Part shown: positions 22,401 through 32,300 of the stretch, one piece after another
Layout: each line of letters starts with the position of its first letter
Numbering within the stretch: the stretch's first letter is position 1
Source of the DNA: Leishmania infantum JPCM5
Lineage: Eukaryota; Euglenozoa; Kinetoplastea; Trypanosomatida; Trypanosomatidae
Direction: 5' to 3'
Length of the DNA: 64,000 nucleotides
NCBI RefSeq assembly: GCF_000002875.2
Contig: NC_009395.2
Coordinates: 69,501 to 133,500 of the forward strand
Made by a program: the position numbers and the translations under genes
Notes under the pieces: generated by a model
What the model saw: the letters and a program-made list of their open reading frames with translations, nothing else
The model's database searches: none
Told to the model about the DNA's origin: nothing

Positions 22401-25400
22401 CTCGCCTCATGCCGCGAAGTCCGCCGTGGCTGCCGAGGCGACGGCGGACGGGCGAGAGGCGACAGCCACCATGTCGGTGACATCGGCTTCCACAGAAAGC
22501 CGCGCGGCGCCGCCACGCAGCGAAAGCGATGAGGAACGTCTGTTCAGCCGCATCGCCCCAATCGTGCTGCGCTCAGACCGTCAACTCCCTGATGCCCTTG
22601 TCATCATCGCAGACTGGGCCAACAGCTGCCTCGACGACCTGGAGTGCCTCGACGACATGAAGGATGGCCCTCTAGCCGAGCGCTTCCACAGCTTCAGCGA
22701 GGAAGCGCGGAGCGGGGTGCTGATCAGTCGACTTCTCTACTACCTTGCCCTGCCGCGGTACCGCACCACGACGTCGGCCGCCGAGATGGAACGTGGCGTC
22801 GGCGCGAGCGTGGGCATGAGCGACTCTGCCGGGGCCAGGCTGGATGGCATCGATCGCCGACGTCAACTGCTGGAACAGCATGGCGTGCAGCTAAACCCGC
22901 CCTTCCCTGTGTACGCCGACTGTTTTGGTGATTTGCTGGCCGCACCGCCTGTAGAGCGCATGTCCCAGCTTCTCGCCTTTGCGACAGAGCTCATGGCCGG
23001 TCAAGACGTCTCGGCACAGGAGCAGAACGAGGCGTGGCGGGCGAACACCACAAACGGTGAGAATACAAGCGGGCAGGCCACTGTCGACGTTCGTGTGAGC
23101 GCGGCAGAGGCGGGGGATGTGAAACGGTCGCCGCGAGCCGCCGTGGCGTCGCTGCCTACGCTGTCAGCTCCGTTGCCGCTCCACACCGCGGTCGACCCGC
23201 ACGCCATCGTGCGCGGTGAGAGGTCAGCCGTCATCACGCTCGTGGCGCTTCTTTACGTCCGCTTCGCGCACCCCTTCCACCACAAGAGTCTTCAGAGCGC
23301 GAAGCGAGAGCGCAGCGCACTGCTGTACCTCTGGAGCGGCGGCCAAGCGACAGCGGCCGAGCTCAACGGCATCGTCAACGGCAGCCTCCGAGATGCTGCA
23401 GGAGGGGGCGGCAGTCCGGCGGAAATTACGGCGACGCTTGACCGGGCACCGCCATCCGGCTACTCGATCGAGGCGGACATGCTGCGTCAGCTGCCGACAG
23501 AAGACAAGACGGCGTGGCAGCTCTTCCGTGAGCGTTGCCTTCCTGTCTTCGGCACACAGGCGCACCCCTTCCTGCTGCGCGGCGGCTTCTGGCCAAGCGA
23601 CGCCTTCGAGAGCCCTGAGCTGGCCGCGATGCTGAGCACCCTCGCCATAGTGCTGCGCCGCTCACTGGAGCTGCACCGCTGGCATGTTACGCTCAACTGC
23701 CTGGTGCCGGTGCGCACGTATGGTGGGCTGAGCAACGGTGTCTTTACCGGACCGTGTGCGTCAGCCCCGGCACTACTGCTGGGACTTCGTCAGGACGGTA
23801 AGGAGAACCTCTCCATCGAGCATCCGCTCATCCGTCAGTGCGTGGAGCAGCGCCAGCAGGCCTACCTGAACGCGCTGGCGAGCGAGACCTTCGGCGCCTC
23901 TCTCACCTCCGTGGACGATGAGGCAGCCAAGCCGCCGACACAGCAACAGCATCTGACCGACCCCACTGCTGAGACGGCGTCACTGACGGACGCCATCACC
24001 GGTCTTTGGCAGGAAGATCTTCTCTCGCTCTTTGTGCAGCGCGCCACCCTCTCCGCACACCTGGCGCTTCCGGTTCTCGACCTCGGCAGCTGGCGCATGC
24101 TGTGTAGTGACCTCGGAGTGATCAGCTTGGCGAGCCCAGACAGCGAGGACGCCGGCGCGCATGATTCTGCGGTGCTCAGGAGGCGCGAATCTGGTCAGTC
24201 ACAGATGCAAGTCCAGTCATTATGGTCACGCCAGCCGAAGCCGCAGTTGCAGGCGATAGACATGGAGGTAGTGACGAAGCTCTTTCAACGCGCCGTCATG
24301 GCGGTGTCGTTCGCTCGGGATGAGGTGGACCCCGCAGTGCTGCAGTCGGCACGGACCGCCAGGGAGGCGTCGTCGCAGACGGCGCCAGCGGCCACGGAGC
24401 TGCGCCGCGAGGGTGACGACAGGCGGAGTCGTTCGCCGAAGTCATCAATGCAGCATCAGACGCTACCAGACATACAGATGGACATGACATACCCGTCGTT
24501 TGTGATGGCGCTTGTGCTACTGGCGCACCGTCTCTACCCGGCCTTCATCTCGGCGACTCCAGCAGGCGTAGCAGTGCAACCCTTGTCTTCACCGACTGCC
24601 TTTGTCGGCAGCTGGGAATCTAGCACCCTCGCCAGTAGCGATGATGGGCGGCTCGGGGGTCCCGCCTCGCTGCCGCCGTATGGCGATGAGGCGAACCGCA
24701 GCCGCCGCGTGTCGAGCAGCAAGCCCACCTACTGCTCCCTTATGGAGGCTTTCAGGTTCATGATGCAGGGCATCGTGCTGCCCAGCTCCGCCGCCCACCT
24801 GCAAGCGACAGATCCTCGCTTCGTTCTTCACCAGCTCACGCGTGGCGTGAGGACACAGGTGGTGCTACGGAATTGCGCCCCAGCGCTGCTGCTTGTGTTT
24901 CAGACTTATAGCAAGGAGGTTTTCGGGGAGCCGGGGATGGTGCGCAAGGATGTGCTTCGGCTTCTGCGCGATGCGATGCTCACCAGCACCGAGCTCTCAC
25001 AGCATCGCATCCATGAGCTCTTTTCCAGCTGCTCTGTGCTGCGCCAGGCGAACGAAGAGGTCGCCATCGCCAACCGCAAGGAGATGGATCGGCTGGCGCA
25101 CGCCAACGGCGGCCCTGGCAGCCTCCCGTTGTCGTCGCGACGGCCAGGCTACCGCGCGGTGCGTATCGTCGATCCAGATGCCGCCACCGAGTCCGCCGTC
25201 GCGCAACCAGCGCATCGAAAGCGCGCCCACGTTCTCACCTTCGAGGGCTTCTGCGATTTTCTGTGCGTCCTGTGCGGCTTCAAGCAGCCGAACGTGTTTG
25301 TCCCGTTTGAGGAGCGCCTGCTCTCCTTCCTGCATCACTCGCTCCTGCGGCCGCTGACGCACATGGTGCCTGCTCTGGCGTCGCTGGTGTCGCGCTCGCA

Positions 25401-25539
25401 GCTAGCCGGGGGGTCGAACAGCGTCTTGGTCTCTTCTGGCACAGCGGGAGCCGGTAGCGTCAACAACGACGGCATCTCCAGCCACACGGGCGGAGGGGGT
25501 GGCAGCGGTGTGATTGGCGCGTGCGGCGCAGCCTCGTAG
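19447..25539 (+). CDS. Large coiled-coil, probable cytoskeletal protein
   Basis: A 2030-residue protein with no signal peptide or membrane helix. The N-terminal 200 residues are low-complexity. At about 500-580 there are Trp/Leu-spaced helices, including TMRAWLQGVIRHR and HRMFSAWRREAQR, resembling Sfi1-type centrin-binding repeats. A clear coiled coil covers about 836-935 (MLAKLHEIDRVNAYLRAEL and following). From about 1030 to 1280 two hydrophobic helical segments (PDALVIIADWANSCLDDL and AVITLVALLYVRFAHPF), separated by inserts, could be a split calponin-homology-like domain. The C-terminal third has EF-hand-like helical pairs (LLVFQTYSKEVFGEPGMVR and FEGFCDFLCVLCGF) but no canonical calcium loop was seen. 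Together these suggest a basal-body or flagellar role, which is inference. ATG 19447 starts the open frame; ATG 19735 is an alternative. Confidence 0.75.
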   Translation: MPVSSSRTSPQQRLPSNAPTFTHHDVSAFRLRPLSYTNATAAPSSAAAASTSQLPHLQQSAGKSATTTTAAARGLFKTASAHHSRRAAQPATSAASMSGFEAIRVPPAATPRVYAALIPARVQPNEDNKRDKSDANRQKAKSSPPPGAGASVAGCAAAPLHEALVGLPASTTENIVAPDLSAAETRQLALWTRSTPAFTASTAPAHASTTSFNGPLHHWWRERQAMRLHQRHVAALDEQLSPALEQAVRALLTSEEHHWQRELQHQRERKSGVCLVPSSASPVPLHKMAALLQALQLVLHQTSVSFIEAQSRKTTAAVATVEDTCDGNRNAGRHVGLTSTSSSFTEQENEVEAQHALELEQRHEVLQAALNTERALAEEVKQQVSTALPTGAGVSVVALPCDRPVPAPVLRLEAAVSVALLSSMIEKAESITAGMEFASHLLRQYILPHVYADYAGWAAVRPRLGTLSEQVTHLATLPLRVQQQQSLIDAAVQAQADAKYLEGVVKSWTMRAWLQGVIRHRQCLAQQAATERVVARLRGRVELHRMFSAWRREAQRGQQLVREARMEAAYIEFLNESRLSALRDNQAYVGTAATMATALLMYGPETSAEPVATMWSRVQQQQQQESGQRQQELAAGNREGSSATGIHASAASTMVDTPAGWAVAPSHSRGRSAQASLSPPPSRHRHETHSSKRKGAGYSRVQLSFIRRKAAGVASAEQERAGEAGTRSLQGSNASAANEVVAREDGKCGMMERYIVRDASSEDQSEGSNDEDNAIDGGGTLAQLVYLESHADDIQDEGNRSYHARSTAPSTFPASDINASLAEATSSRGGDAGGVPMHPLFQTMLAKLHEIDRVNAYLRAELAVQSRRLRKVEAANHGLRERNRQLEDGTLQLLRDKLEALNTAQEQLMTIKEKNRQLRHVRSRLRAHRHRPWQNTVLRVVGDMCEVSTAAAEGADEARVHADRYGTGCTTSDDDDGDEGELGNASPHAAKSAVAAEATADGREATATMSVTSASTESRAAPPRSESDEERLFSRIAPIVLRSDRQLPDALVIIADWANSCLDDLECLDDMKDGPLAERFHSFSEEARSGVLISRLLYYLALPRYRTTTSAAEMERGVGASVGMSDSAGARLDGIDRRRQLLEQHGVQLNPPFPVYADCFGDLLAAPPVERMSQLLAFATELMAGQDVSAQEQNEAWRANTTNGENTSGQATVDVRVSAAEAGDVKRSPRAAVASLPTLSAPLPLHTAVDPHAIVRGERSAVITLVALLYVRFAHPFHHKSLQSAKRERSALLYLWSGGQATAAELNGIVNGSLRDAAGGGGSPAEITATLDRAPPSGYSIEADMLRQLPTEDKTAWQLFRERCLPVFGTQAHPFLLRGGFWPSDAFESPELAAMLSTLAIVLRRSLELHRWHVTLNCLVPVRTYGGLSNGVFTGPCASAPALLLGLRQDGKENLSIEHPLIRQCVEQRQQAYLNALASETFGASLTSVDDEAAKPPTQQQHLTDPTAETASLTDAITGLWQEDLLSLFVQRATLSAHLALPVLDLGSWRMLCSDLGVISLASPDSEDAGAHDSAVLRRRESGQSQMQVQSLWSRQPKPQLQAIDMEVVTKLFQRAVMAVSFARDEVDPAVLQSARTAREASSQTAPAATELRREGDDRRSRSPKSSMQHQTLPDIQMDMTYPSFVMALVLLAHRLYPAFISATPAGVAVQPLSSPTAFVGSWESSTLASSDDGRLGGPASLPPYGDEANRSRRVSSSKPTYCSLMEAFRFMMQGIVLPSSAAHLQATDPRFVLHQLTRGVRTQVVLRNCAPALLLVFQTYSKEVFGEPGMVRKDVLRLLRDAMLTSTELSQHRIHELFSSCSVLRQANEEVAIANRKEMDRLAHANGGPGSLPLSSRRPGYRAVRIVDPDAATESAVAQPAHRKRAHVLTFEGFCDFLCVLCGFKQPNVFVPFEERLLSFLHHSLLRPLTHMVPALASLVSRSQLAGGSNSVLVSSGTAGAGSVNNDGISSHTGGGGGSGVIGACGAAS

Positions 25540-26578
25540 CGGCTGCGGGCATGAATGGGAAGGACAGGAAGTAAGGGCTCGCTCGCGTCTGCAGTAAAGT
25601 CACGCAAGGACACAAAGAGTGTGCGTGGGCGCTTGTGTGTGTGTGTGCATGTTGGTGTTTGGCTGTACTGTTCATGTTTCCTCTGTTGTTGTTACTGTTG
25701 TTGTTGCTGCCCATGTACAGCGGATCGCCTCCGCCATGAGTGAGTGCGTTGTGTGCGGACGTGTCTGTGTGCGTGATCAATGTTGCCCCCACCCTCCCAC
25801 CACCACCACTCCTTGGAACCCTCTATCTATCTTGCTCGTGTCACTCTGTGGACACCCCCCTCCTTCTATCTGACAGGTCAGTCCTGCACGGTGTTGCTCT
25901 CGCTCTCTGGGTTCGCTTCTTGATGCAGGTGCGGTGCTACGTGTCGGCTGTGCCTTCTCCCCTCCCTCGTCATGTCGTCATTATCTGCGACATGCATGTA
26001 CATACGCTCTGGCAAGACGCACGTAAGCGAGGCGACAGTGATCGCCATGCAGGACGTCTCTCCATTCCACGCGACCTCCCCCCCCCAAAGGGCTGCACGT
26101 GAAGGGTGAGTAGCAGCGACAGGGTCGCGTCGTGTCTGCCAGTGTGCACCACCTTTCTCTCAATGTATATCTATACACGCCACAGAGAGTGTGGGAGAGG
26201 AGAACTGCGCTGCCGCAGAGGTGGTGGCCGTTGTGCGCCACGTATCACCTGCCTCCCGCCTCATGCACCCGGTCCTGTGCTGTGTCGTGGCCGGTCCACT
26301 GCGACGCAGCGAGGTAGTGTGCGAGCGGCGGCTGTCATCAGAGAGTGATGCATCAGCAGCCCGGCACAGACGCTCACTGCCATCTCTTCCCATCTACCGT
26401 TCTTCCCTTGCTCATCATCTACTCCCCGATACACGCACACGCATGTACGCCAGCACCGAGAGAGGCGCTGGCCATTTAGCGGATGGCGCAAAGATGCCTT
26501 TCATTTTGAGCCACGGGCCCCCTCCCCAAGCCCGTCGCCACAAGCCCTCACGCCTCCTGGAGCAACGTCGCGGCGCGC

Positions 26579-26779
26579 CATGGCCGCCTCGGCGTGCAGA
26601 TGCGCACCGAGGAGGGCGAGGCCAAGACTACAAAACGGCGCCATCGATGGCTTTACACCCCAGAGGCTCTCTTTTCGCCTCGCACCATCTATGCCACCTA
26701 CCTCGCGGACTTCGATAAGCTGCCACAGATGCCGTCCGCCCCCCTGTCGCTGGCGCCATCAGCGCAAGGGCCTCCTGTC
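26579..26779 (+). pseudogene. Possible short coding remnant
   Basis: In one forward frame the sequence reads RLGVQMRTEEGEAKTTKRR, then HRWLYTPEALFSPRTIYATY and LADFDKLPQMP. This has a balanced residue composition unlike the surrounding low-complexity spacer. The preceding stretch seems to continue upstream in another frame (AKMPFILSHGPPPQ), implying a frameshift near 26575. No family is recognised. Confidence 0.25.
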
Positions 26780-27629
26780 GCTATCGTTGGCACAGAAAAG
26801 CCCGCTGCATCGCCCAGCATCGTTGTCAAGAGCACGACTAGAGATGTCTGCACCCGCCCACCCACACACCCGCAGGCGGCGTGTCACCGTCGCACTCCGA
26901 ACGGTGCAAAGAGAAAATGTGTGTTGTTTGTTGTAGGCTCTCGAGTTCGCCGATGCCCACGGTCTCCCACTATGGCCACTTCATCATGTCAAGCGCGGCC
27001 ACGGATCCAGAGAGGCGGCACCCCACCAGGCACAGGCGCACACGTTGGAAAGTCCTGAGTGCAGTGTGCCGTGTCCCTGTCTGCGTGCGCGTCGCCCACG
27101 CTCCTTCGAAGCAAGAGGAAGAAGGGTGTATGCCAAGCGAGCGCGTGTGCGCCAAACACTTTCATGCCCGCTTACCTCTTCTCTTCGTCCTCGGCCTTTC
27201 CTCGGCCTCTTCAACTCTCGCGCCGCACTGCCACTTCTCCCACCAACATCTTCAGACGTGTGCGACTACGGACGACAGAATACCGTAGCCTCTTCTTCCA
27301 CATCTGCGCCTCTTCTTCGCTCACGCTCTGCAGTAGGTTTGCTTGCCCCTGCCCCTTCACGCCTGCTCTCTATCACGCGCACACTCTCTTTCGCGTACAC
27401 CGGTCCTCGTGCGCGCGAGTTGAGTGGCCTGAATTGCCTTCGCAGCTCAGCGGGAGCAACTATCGCGCATTCAACGACCGCTTGTCATCAAGTCCTGTGC
27501 CGCCGTTGCGGTCACACTCGGGCCCGACCCGTTTCTCTTCTCGCACTACACCTCGCTCTCGCGTGTGTCGATCACGGCGTTATCGGTTAATACGCACATA
27601 GACACGCGCGCGCACCCGCACAGCGATCA

Positions 27630-28096
27630 TGCTAAGGTACAGCGCAGCTGCCGCTCTACTTATCGTTCAACTGCAGCCGATCCCGCTTGTGGATCCTTCC
27701 CTCTGTCGGTGACCTGCGCCGACATCACATCGTTGTAGTGGTGCTGCGCACGTACCTCGTTGGCCGGCGCTCGGTGGAGTGGAGGAGTGGCGCGCACCGG
27801 TGACGGTGGTGACGATTGCGCGGGGGGAGGACGGGGAGGTCCTCTCCGGACGGAAAGAGGGCGAGCAGAGGCGTCGGAGAGTGGAAGGAACCTCATCCTA
27901 CACTTCACCCGGGGCTGTGGCGGCTCAGCACTTGACATCACGCCTGCTTCGCTGCCAGGGTGTGAGGGCATCACTTGGTGTTTGTCTACTTGCGCTTGTG
28001 AAGGCAAGCTGGAGAGACAGCACCGCTGCGCAGCGTGGGCGTGGCCGTCTTTTCTGGAGAGTCGGGCAACTCGTCATTGATCAGCCACAGCCGTGA
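27630..28096 (+). pseudogene. Possible coding remnant with an ATG and early stop
   Basis: ATG 27630, after a CA-rich leader-like sequence, opens a frame of only 27 codons (MLRYSAAAALLIVQLQPIPL and on) that ends near 27713. Downstream, another forward frame carries EEWRAPVTVVTIARGEDGEV and stays open to 28096. The pattern would fit a small gene broken by frameshifts, but chance cannot be excluded and no family is recognised. Confidence 0.2.
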
Positions 28097-28559
28097 CGGT
28101 AGCTGAAGGCGGAGGCGGAGGAGAGGCTTTCACACGCGCATCTCACACAGACACGAAGTGAAAGGCGCCACACGTGTACACACACGCTTTTCTTGCAGTA
28201 CTGGCCATCACTGAAAGGCAAGAGGGAGAGGGCGCGGAGGAGAAAGGGAGAGAAGCGTGCGCGAGATCGGTGAGGAGTGGGCTCGCTTCTTTTTCTCGAT
28301 GAAGAGGGGCGCCCACGCCACACCTCGTCCTGCCCTGCTGCCCCTTCTCTGCATGTATTTCGTGATTACCGTCTCGGGTTTGTTATATGCCCCGCAGGTG
28401 TCCGTGTGGATGGACCACACATACATACACGCATACACATACACGTTTGTATACGCATACGCAGGAGCGCGTGTGTCTGGGTGTTCATGTCGAGCAGCCC
28501 ACTCGACGGCACATCATCATCACCGCATACAGGTCGTGCATATAACTTCATAAGAGCGC

Positions 28560-28660
28560 AAGTCGCACACACACACACACATACACACATACACACACGC
28601 GCATAAATACAAGCATGCATACATATACACATACATATATCTCTATATATACATCTTCTC
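28560..28660. repeat. CA and CATA/TATA microsatellites
   Basis: A (CA)n run at about 28566-28600 is followed by ACATA/ATATAT repeats. They lie in the spacer before the first helicase gene. Confidence 0.7.
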
Positions 28661-29346
28661 TCTCCTCTGTGCGTGTCTGTCTGTCTGTGTGTGCGTGTGC
28701 GTGCACGTGTGCGTAGATCTCCTTTATTCTTACTATTGTTGCCACTCCCTCTCATCGAGCACAGCCGGCGTAGCCGTGCGTGTGCGCGTGTGCCGGTGCG
28801 TTCACGCACTCCACACGGCAGCACCGCTGCTTGACGCAGTGGGTGCGAGGAAGAGCGGGAGGCGTAAAGGAGGATAGATAGACGAGCAGAAGGTTACACG
28901 AGGCGGCGAGGAACGGCAGAAGACGATCACACAGCTGCCGCGCAGGAAAAGAGGGGCGCGTCACATCGACGCGTTGAACACGGAAGGCGAAAGAAGGTCG
29001 TCACAGAGAGAGAGAGTTTGGTGAGCAAGAGCCGTAAAGCGGAAGGCACACGTGTGCTTAAGCCTGCTGCGGTGGTTTGGCTGGCCCGTCTTGCTGCATC
29101 TCCTTCTCCCCAATCACGATTGAGCCGCCGCCGCCTTCATCAGCGTGTTGTGCACTGTGTCGGTGTGCGTGCATCCATTTATATTGGCATACATAGTCTC
29201 TCGGTTGCGTGCTGTAGCGTGTGCGGTCGTGCTCTCGATCTGTTCGGTTATTACGGGGGGAGAGAAGTACAACATCAGACGAAAGCGGGCACCAGTGCAC
29301 AGCACTGCTACATGCATACGACGGCCCTCATAAAAAGCGTAGCAGT

Positions 29347-32300
29347 ATGGGATACCTACAAGTGCTCCTCGCGTCTCATCGCCACCTCACTGCTGCACCT
29401 GTGTGTCCCCGTGCTCGTGGTGCTGTTATGGCACCAGTGTCCAAGTGTGTCGCTGCGCCGTCGTGTATACCTCTTGTTTCTCTTCCTTCATCCTCCCCAC
29501 CTCCCTCAGCATCGCCAGCTTCCCCCGTGCGTTCTGCAGAAAAGTGTACACAGCTGATGGTGAAGGCGAAGACACGGGACAAGGGGCGGTGGAGAGGCGG
29601 CGGTGGCTCGTACTGCGCCAGGGGAGCGTACATCGCTGTAGCGTCATCGGTGGTAGAGCCACTCCACTGCAAAAGAAGACAACGGCAGCTCGCGCAGCTG
29701 ACTGTGGCGGCAGTGCACGTAACGCGGCACACAGCAGCACGGCGGTGGTACCACTCGCAGTCCAGGGAGCCTCCGAGTGGCGGTGATTTGTCACCACGTG
29801 CTGAATGTGGGCCCGCGCCATCGAGCGAAGCGGCTCCGTCCGAGTATGGGGACGCGAAGGAGGAGCGCCCATCTCTGCTCAGCGAGCTGCTTCGCCGACT
29901 ACAACAGACGGCAGGTGTCTCGGCCGGCGGCAGGTGCGCGAGTGCACACGCCGCGGACTTGCCGATGGAGATCAGTGCTCAGGAGGGGGCAGCAGTGCCC
30001 GCTGCAGCGTCATCGGCTCTGGATGCGTCTAGCCGTCACGATTGTCTACGCAGTTCGGCAGGGGCCGAGGAAGAGGCGTACGTGCCGCTCCTCTTCCGGC
30101 CCGACTTTCAGCGCGCCAACCCACACGCGCGCCGGCACGCCGCCGCTGCGATTACAGCAGCGGAGCCAGAAGCAGCGGCACCAACGATCACAGTCGATCT
30201 TCGTTGGCGTGCCGTAGACGAGTGCGGCGTGCAGGCGGCACGCGGCAGTTTACGGAAACGCACCTCACACAAAACGCTTAAGCCAGTTGCACTCGAGGCC
30301 GCACCTGCGGCAGCGCGCTCACTCGCGCCACGCGGGGATGCGGAAGCGGCCAAATTAGGCGATCCACACACAGATGTCGCTGCATCGCCTGCGTTGGTGT
30401 GCAATGACGACGCGCTTCTCGAAGAGTTCGACATGGACAGCATCTCTGCCTTTGATCTAGGTGGCGAACAGGGAGAGGGGCGCGCGATCAACGAGGAGAG
30501 GGATCAACAGCTCGATGGCGACGCCTCCGCGGCGGCAGCATCACCAGCACATCAGGAAGGCGTTTCGAAAGACAACTGGGATGATCAGGCGTACGGCGCT
30601 GTTGAAAAGGACATCGAAGACGTGGAAGATTGTATCAGCGACGATGCCCTGCCCGTCGCACCTGCCGCCTCTGTCGGTGATGCTGTGCGGACAGCCGATA
30701 AGCGCACTCGCCAGCTCATATTGGACCCAGTGGAGTGGCTGGCCCAGGCCTCCGACGCGCCGCTCATGGACGAGGCCCTGCTCGAGTCGAACACGCACAT
30801 CAAGGACCAACTTACTGAGGCACTCGCGCCGTCCGCTGCCGCCAAGTACACGGAGTGGCTTCGCCATCGAACGCACGATGCCGCCTTCAGCGACGCGGAG
30901 GCGGCAATCGGCGAAGCGCCGCCGAGCGCGGGCCATGTGGCAGCGATGGTCGCCAAGGGCTTTGAACCGGCAACGGCAGCATTTATGGCATCAGCATCGC
31001 AGCAGAGCATCGACGCCGAGGAAGACACGAGCTTGCAGGAGGCGCTGACTGCTGAGCTTTACGCCGACGTTTCTCGAGCCATCCGCAAGCAGCAGTGGCA
31101 CCGACCGCGCAACAAGAAGGCGAAGCGCGGCAAGGCGGCCGCCGCCGCCTCCTCGATTCATGCTGACACAGACGGAGACCGCCTCACGGATGCAGAGCAC
31201 CCGTCAGAGGCGCCTCTGAGTCGTGAGAACGACGCGGCAACGATGGAAGCCGAGGCACCGCCTCCTGCCGCCCAGTCTGCAGCCCCCCTCAACCCAGACG
31301 AGGGTGCAGATGGAACCGTTGGCGGTGCGCTGCCGGCACCTTGTCACGAAGTCGCTACCGCCTTGCTCAGGGCACCGAAGAGGGATAGCACGACTGCGCC
31401 AGCGGTGGAGTCGGGCGCACTCGTCTACAACATTTTTACGCGCCGTGTCGCCAAGGCTGGATCGATGAGCATCCGCACACTGGCACTGATGGGCATCGGC
31501 GTCGACCGAGCCACGCGTGAGCTCTGCGTGACGGAAGGCGAGGCACTGCGGAACCTCGCTGGCGAGCTGCGTGCCCACCGTGTCTCCTGGCCAAAGTTCT
31601 GGTCGCGCGGCCCCCTTTATCAACAGATTGAGCGTCTCCTGAGCGATGCGACCGTCGAGGACCCCGTGGAGCGAGTGTCTGGGCTGCTGAAGTTGCAGTA
31701 CAGCCGATCCCACCTGCAGCGGCAGAAGCCTGGTCTTGTCGTATGCGGAGAGACGACAGAGTCGGAGCAAACACCATCAGCGGCTGTAGAGGCGACCACT
31801 GCACAGCCTAGTATGATGGAGAGCATCGATGATAAGCTCCTCACCCTTCAGGACCTTAACACGGAGCAGCAAGCCGTCGTGCAGCTGGTCATGCAGGGAC
31901 ATCATACGTACATCGGTGGCGGCGCTGGCACGGGCAAGTCGGTGCTGCTCCGTGTCATCAAGCAGCAGCTTGTTCGTGAAGGGCTGGCTGTGGCTGTCAC
32001 GGGGACGACTGGCATTGCCGGCTCTCAGATCGGCGGGTGCACGCTGCATCACTGTCTCGGTATCAGCCCTCTCGGCGAGTTCACGCGTCGCAAGGACTTG
32101 AGCAGCTACGACGTCATTATCATTGATGAGGTGTCGATGCTTTCACGAGATCTCTTCGAGTCGCTGGAGGTGCACCTGCGCCGCGCCAACAACATCAACC
32201 TCCCCTTCGGCGGTGTGCAGATGATACTGAGTGGCGACTTTCTGCAGCTCGGCGCCATTCACGCGCAGCCGCTCATCACGTCCACTGTCTTCCGCCGCAA

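Larger units (their letters stand above)
25540..29346. other. Long spacer without an intact gene
   Basis: About 3.8 kb. It contains GT/CA microsatellites (for example 25625-25655, 28560-28600, 28680-28710), AT-rich CATA repeats near 28590-28660, pyrimidine-rich stretches, and two short coding-like remnants described separately. No ATG-initiated frame over 200 codons on the + strand has convincing composition. The length is unusual compared with most other spacers here and suggests a lost gene. Confidence 0.5.
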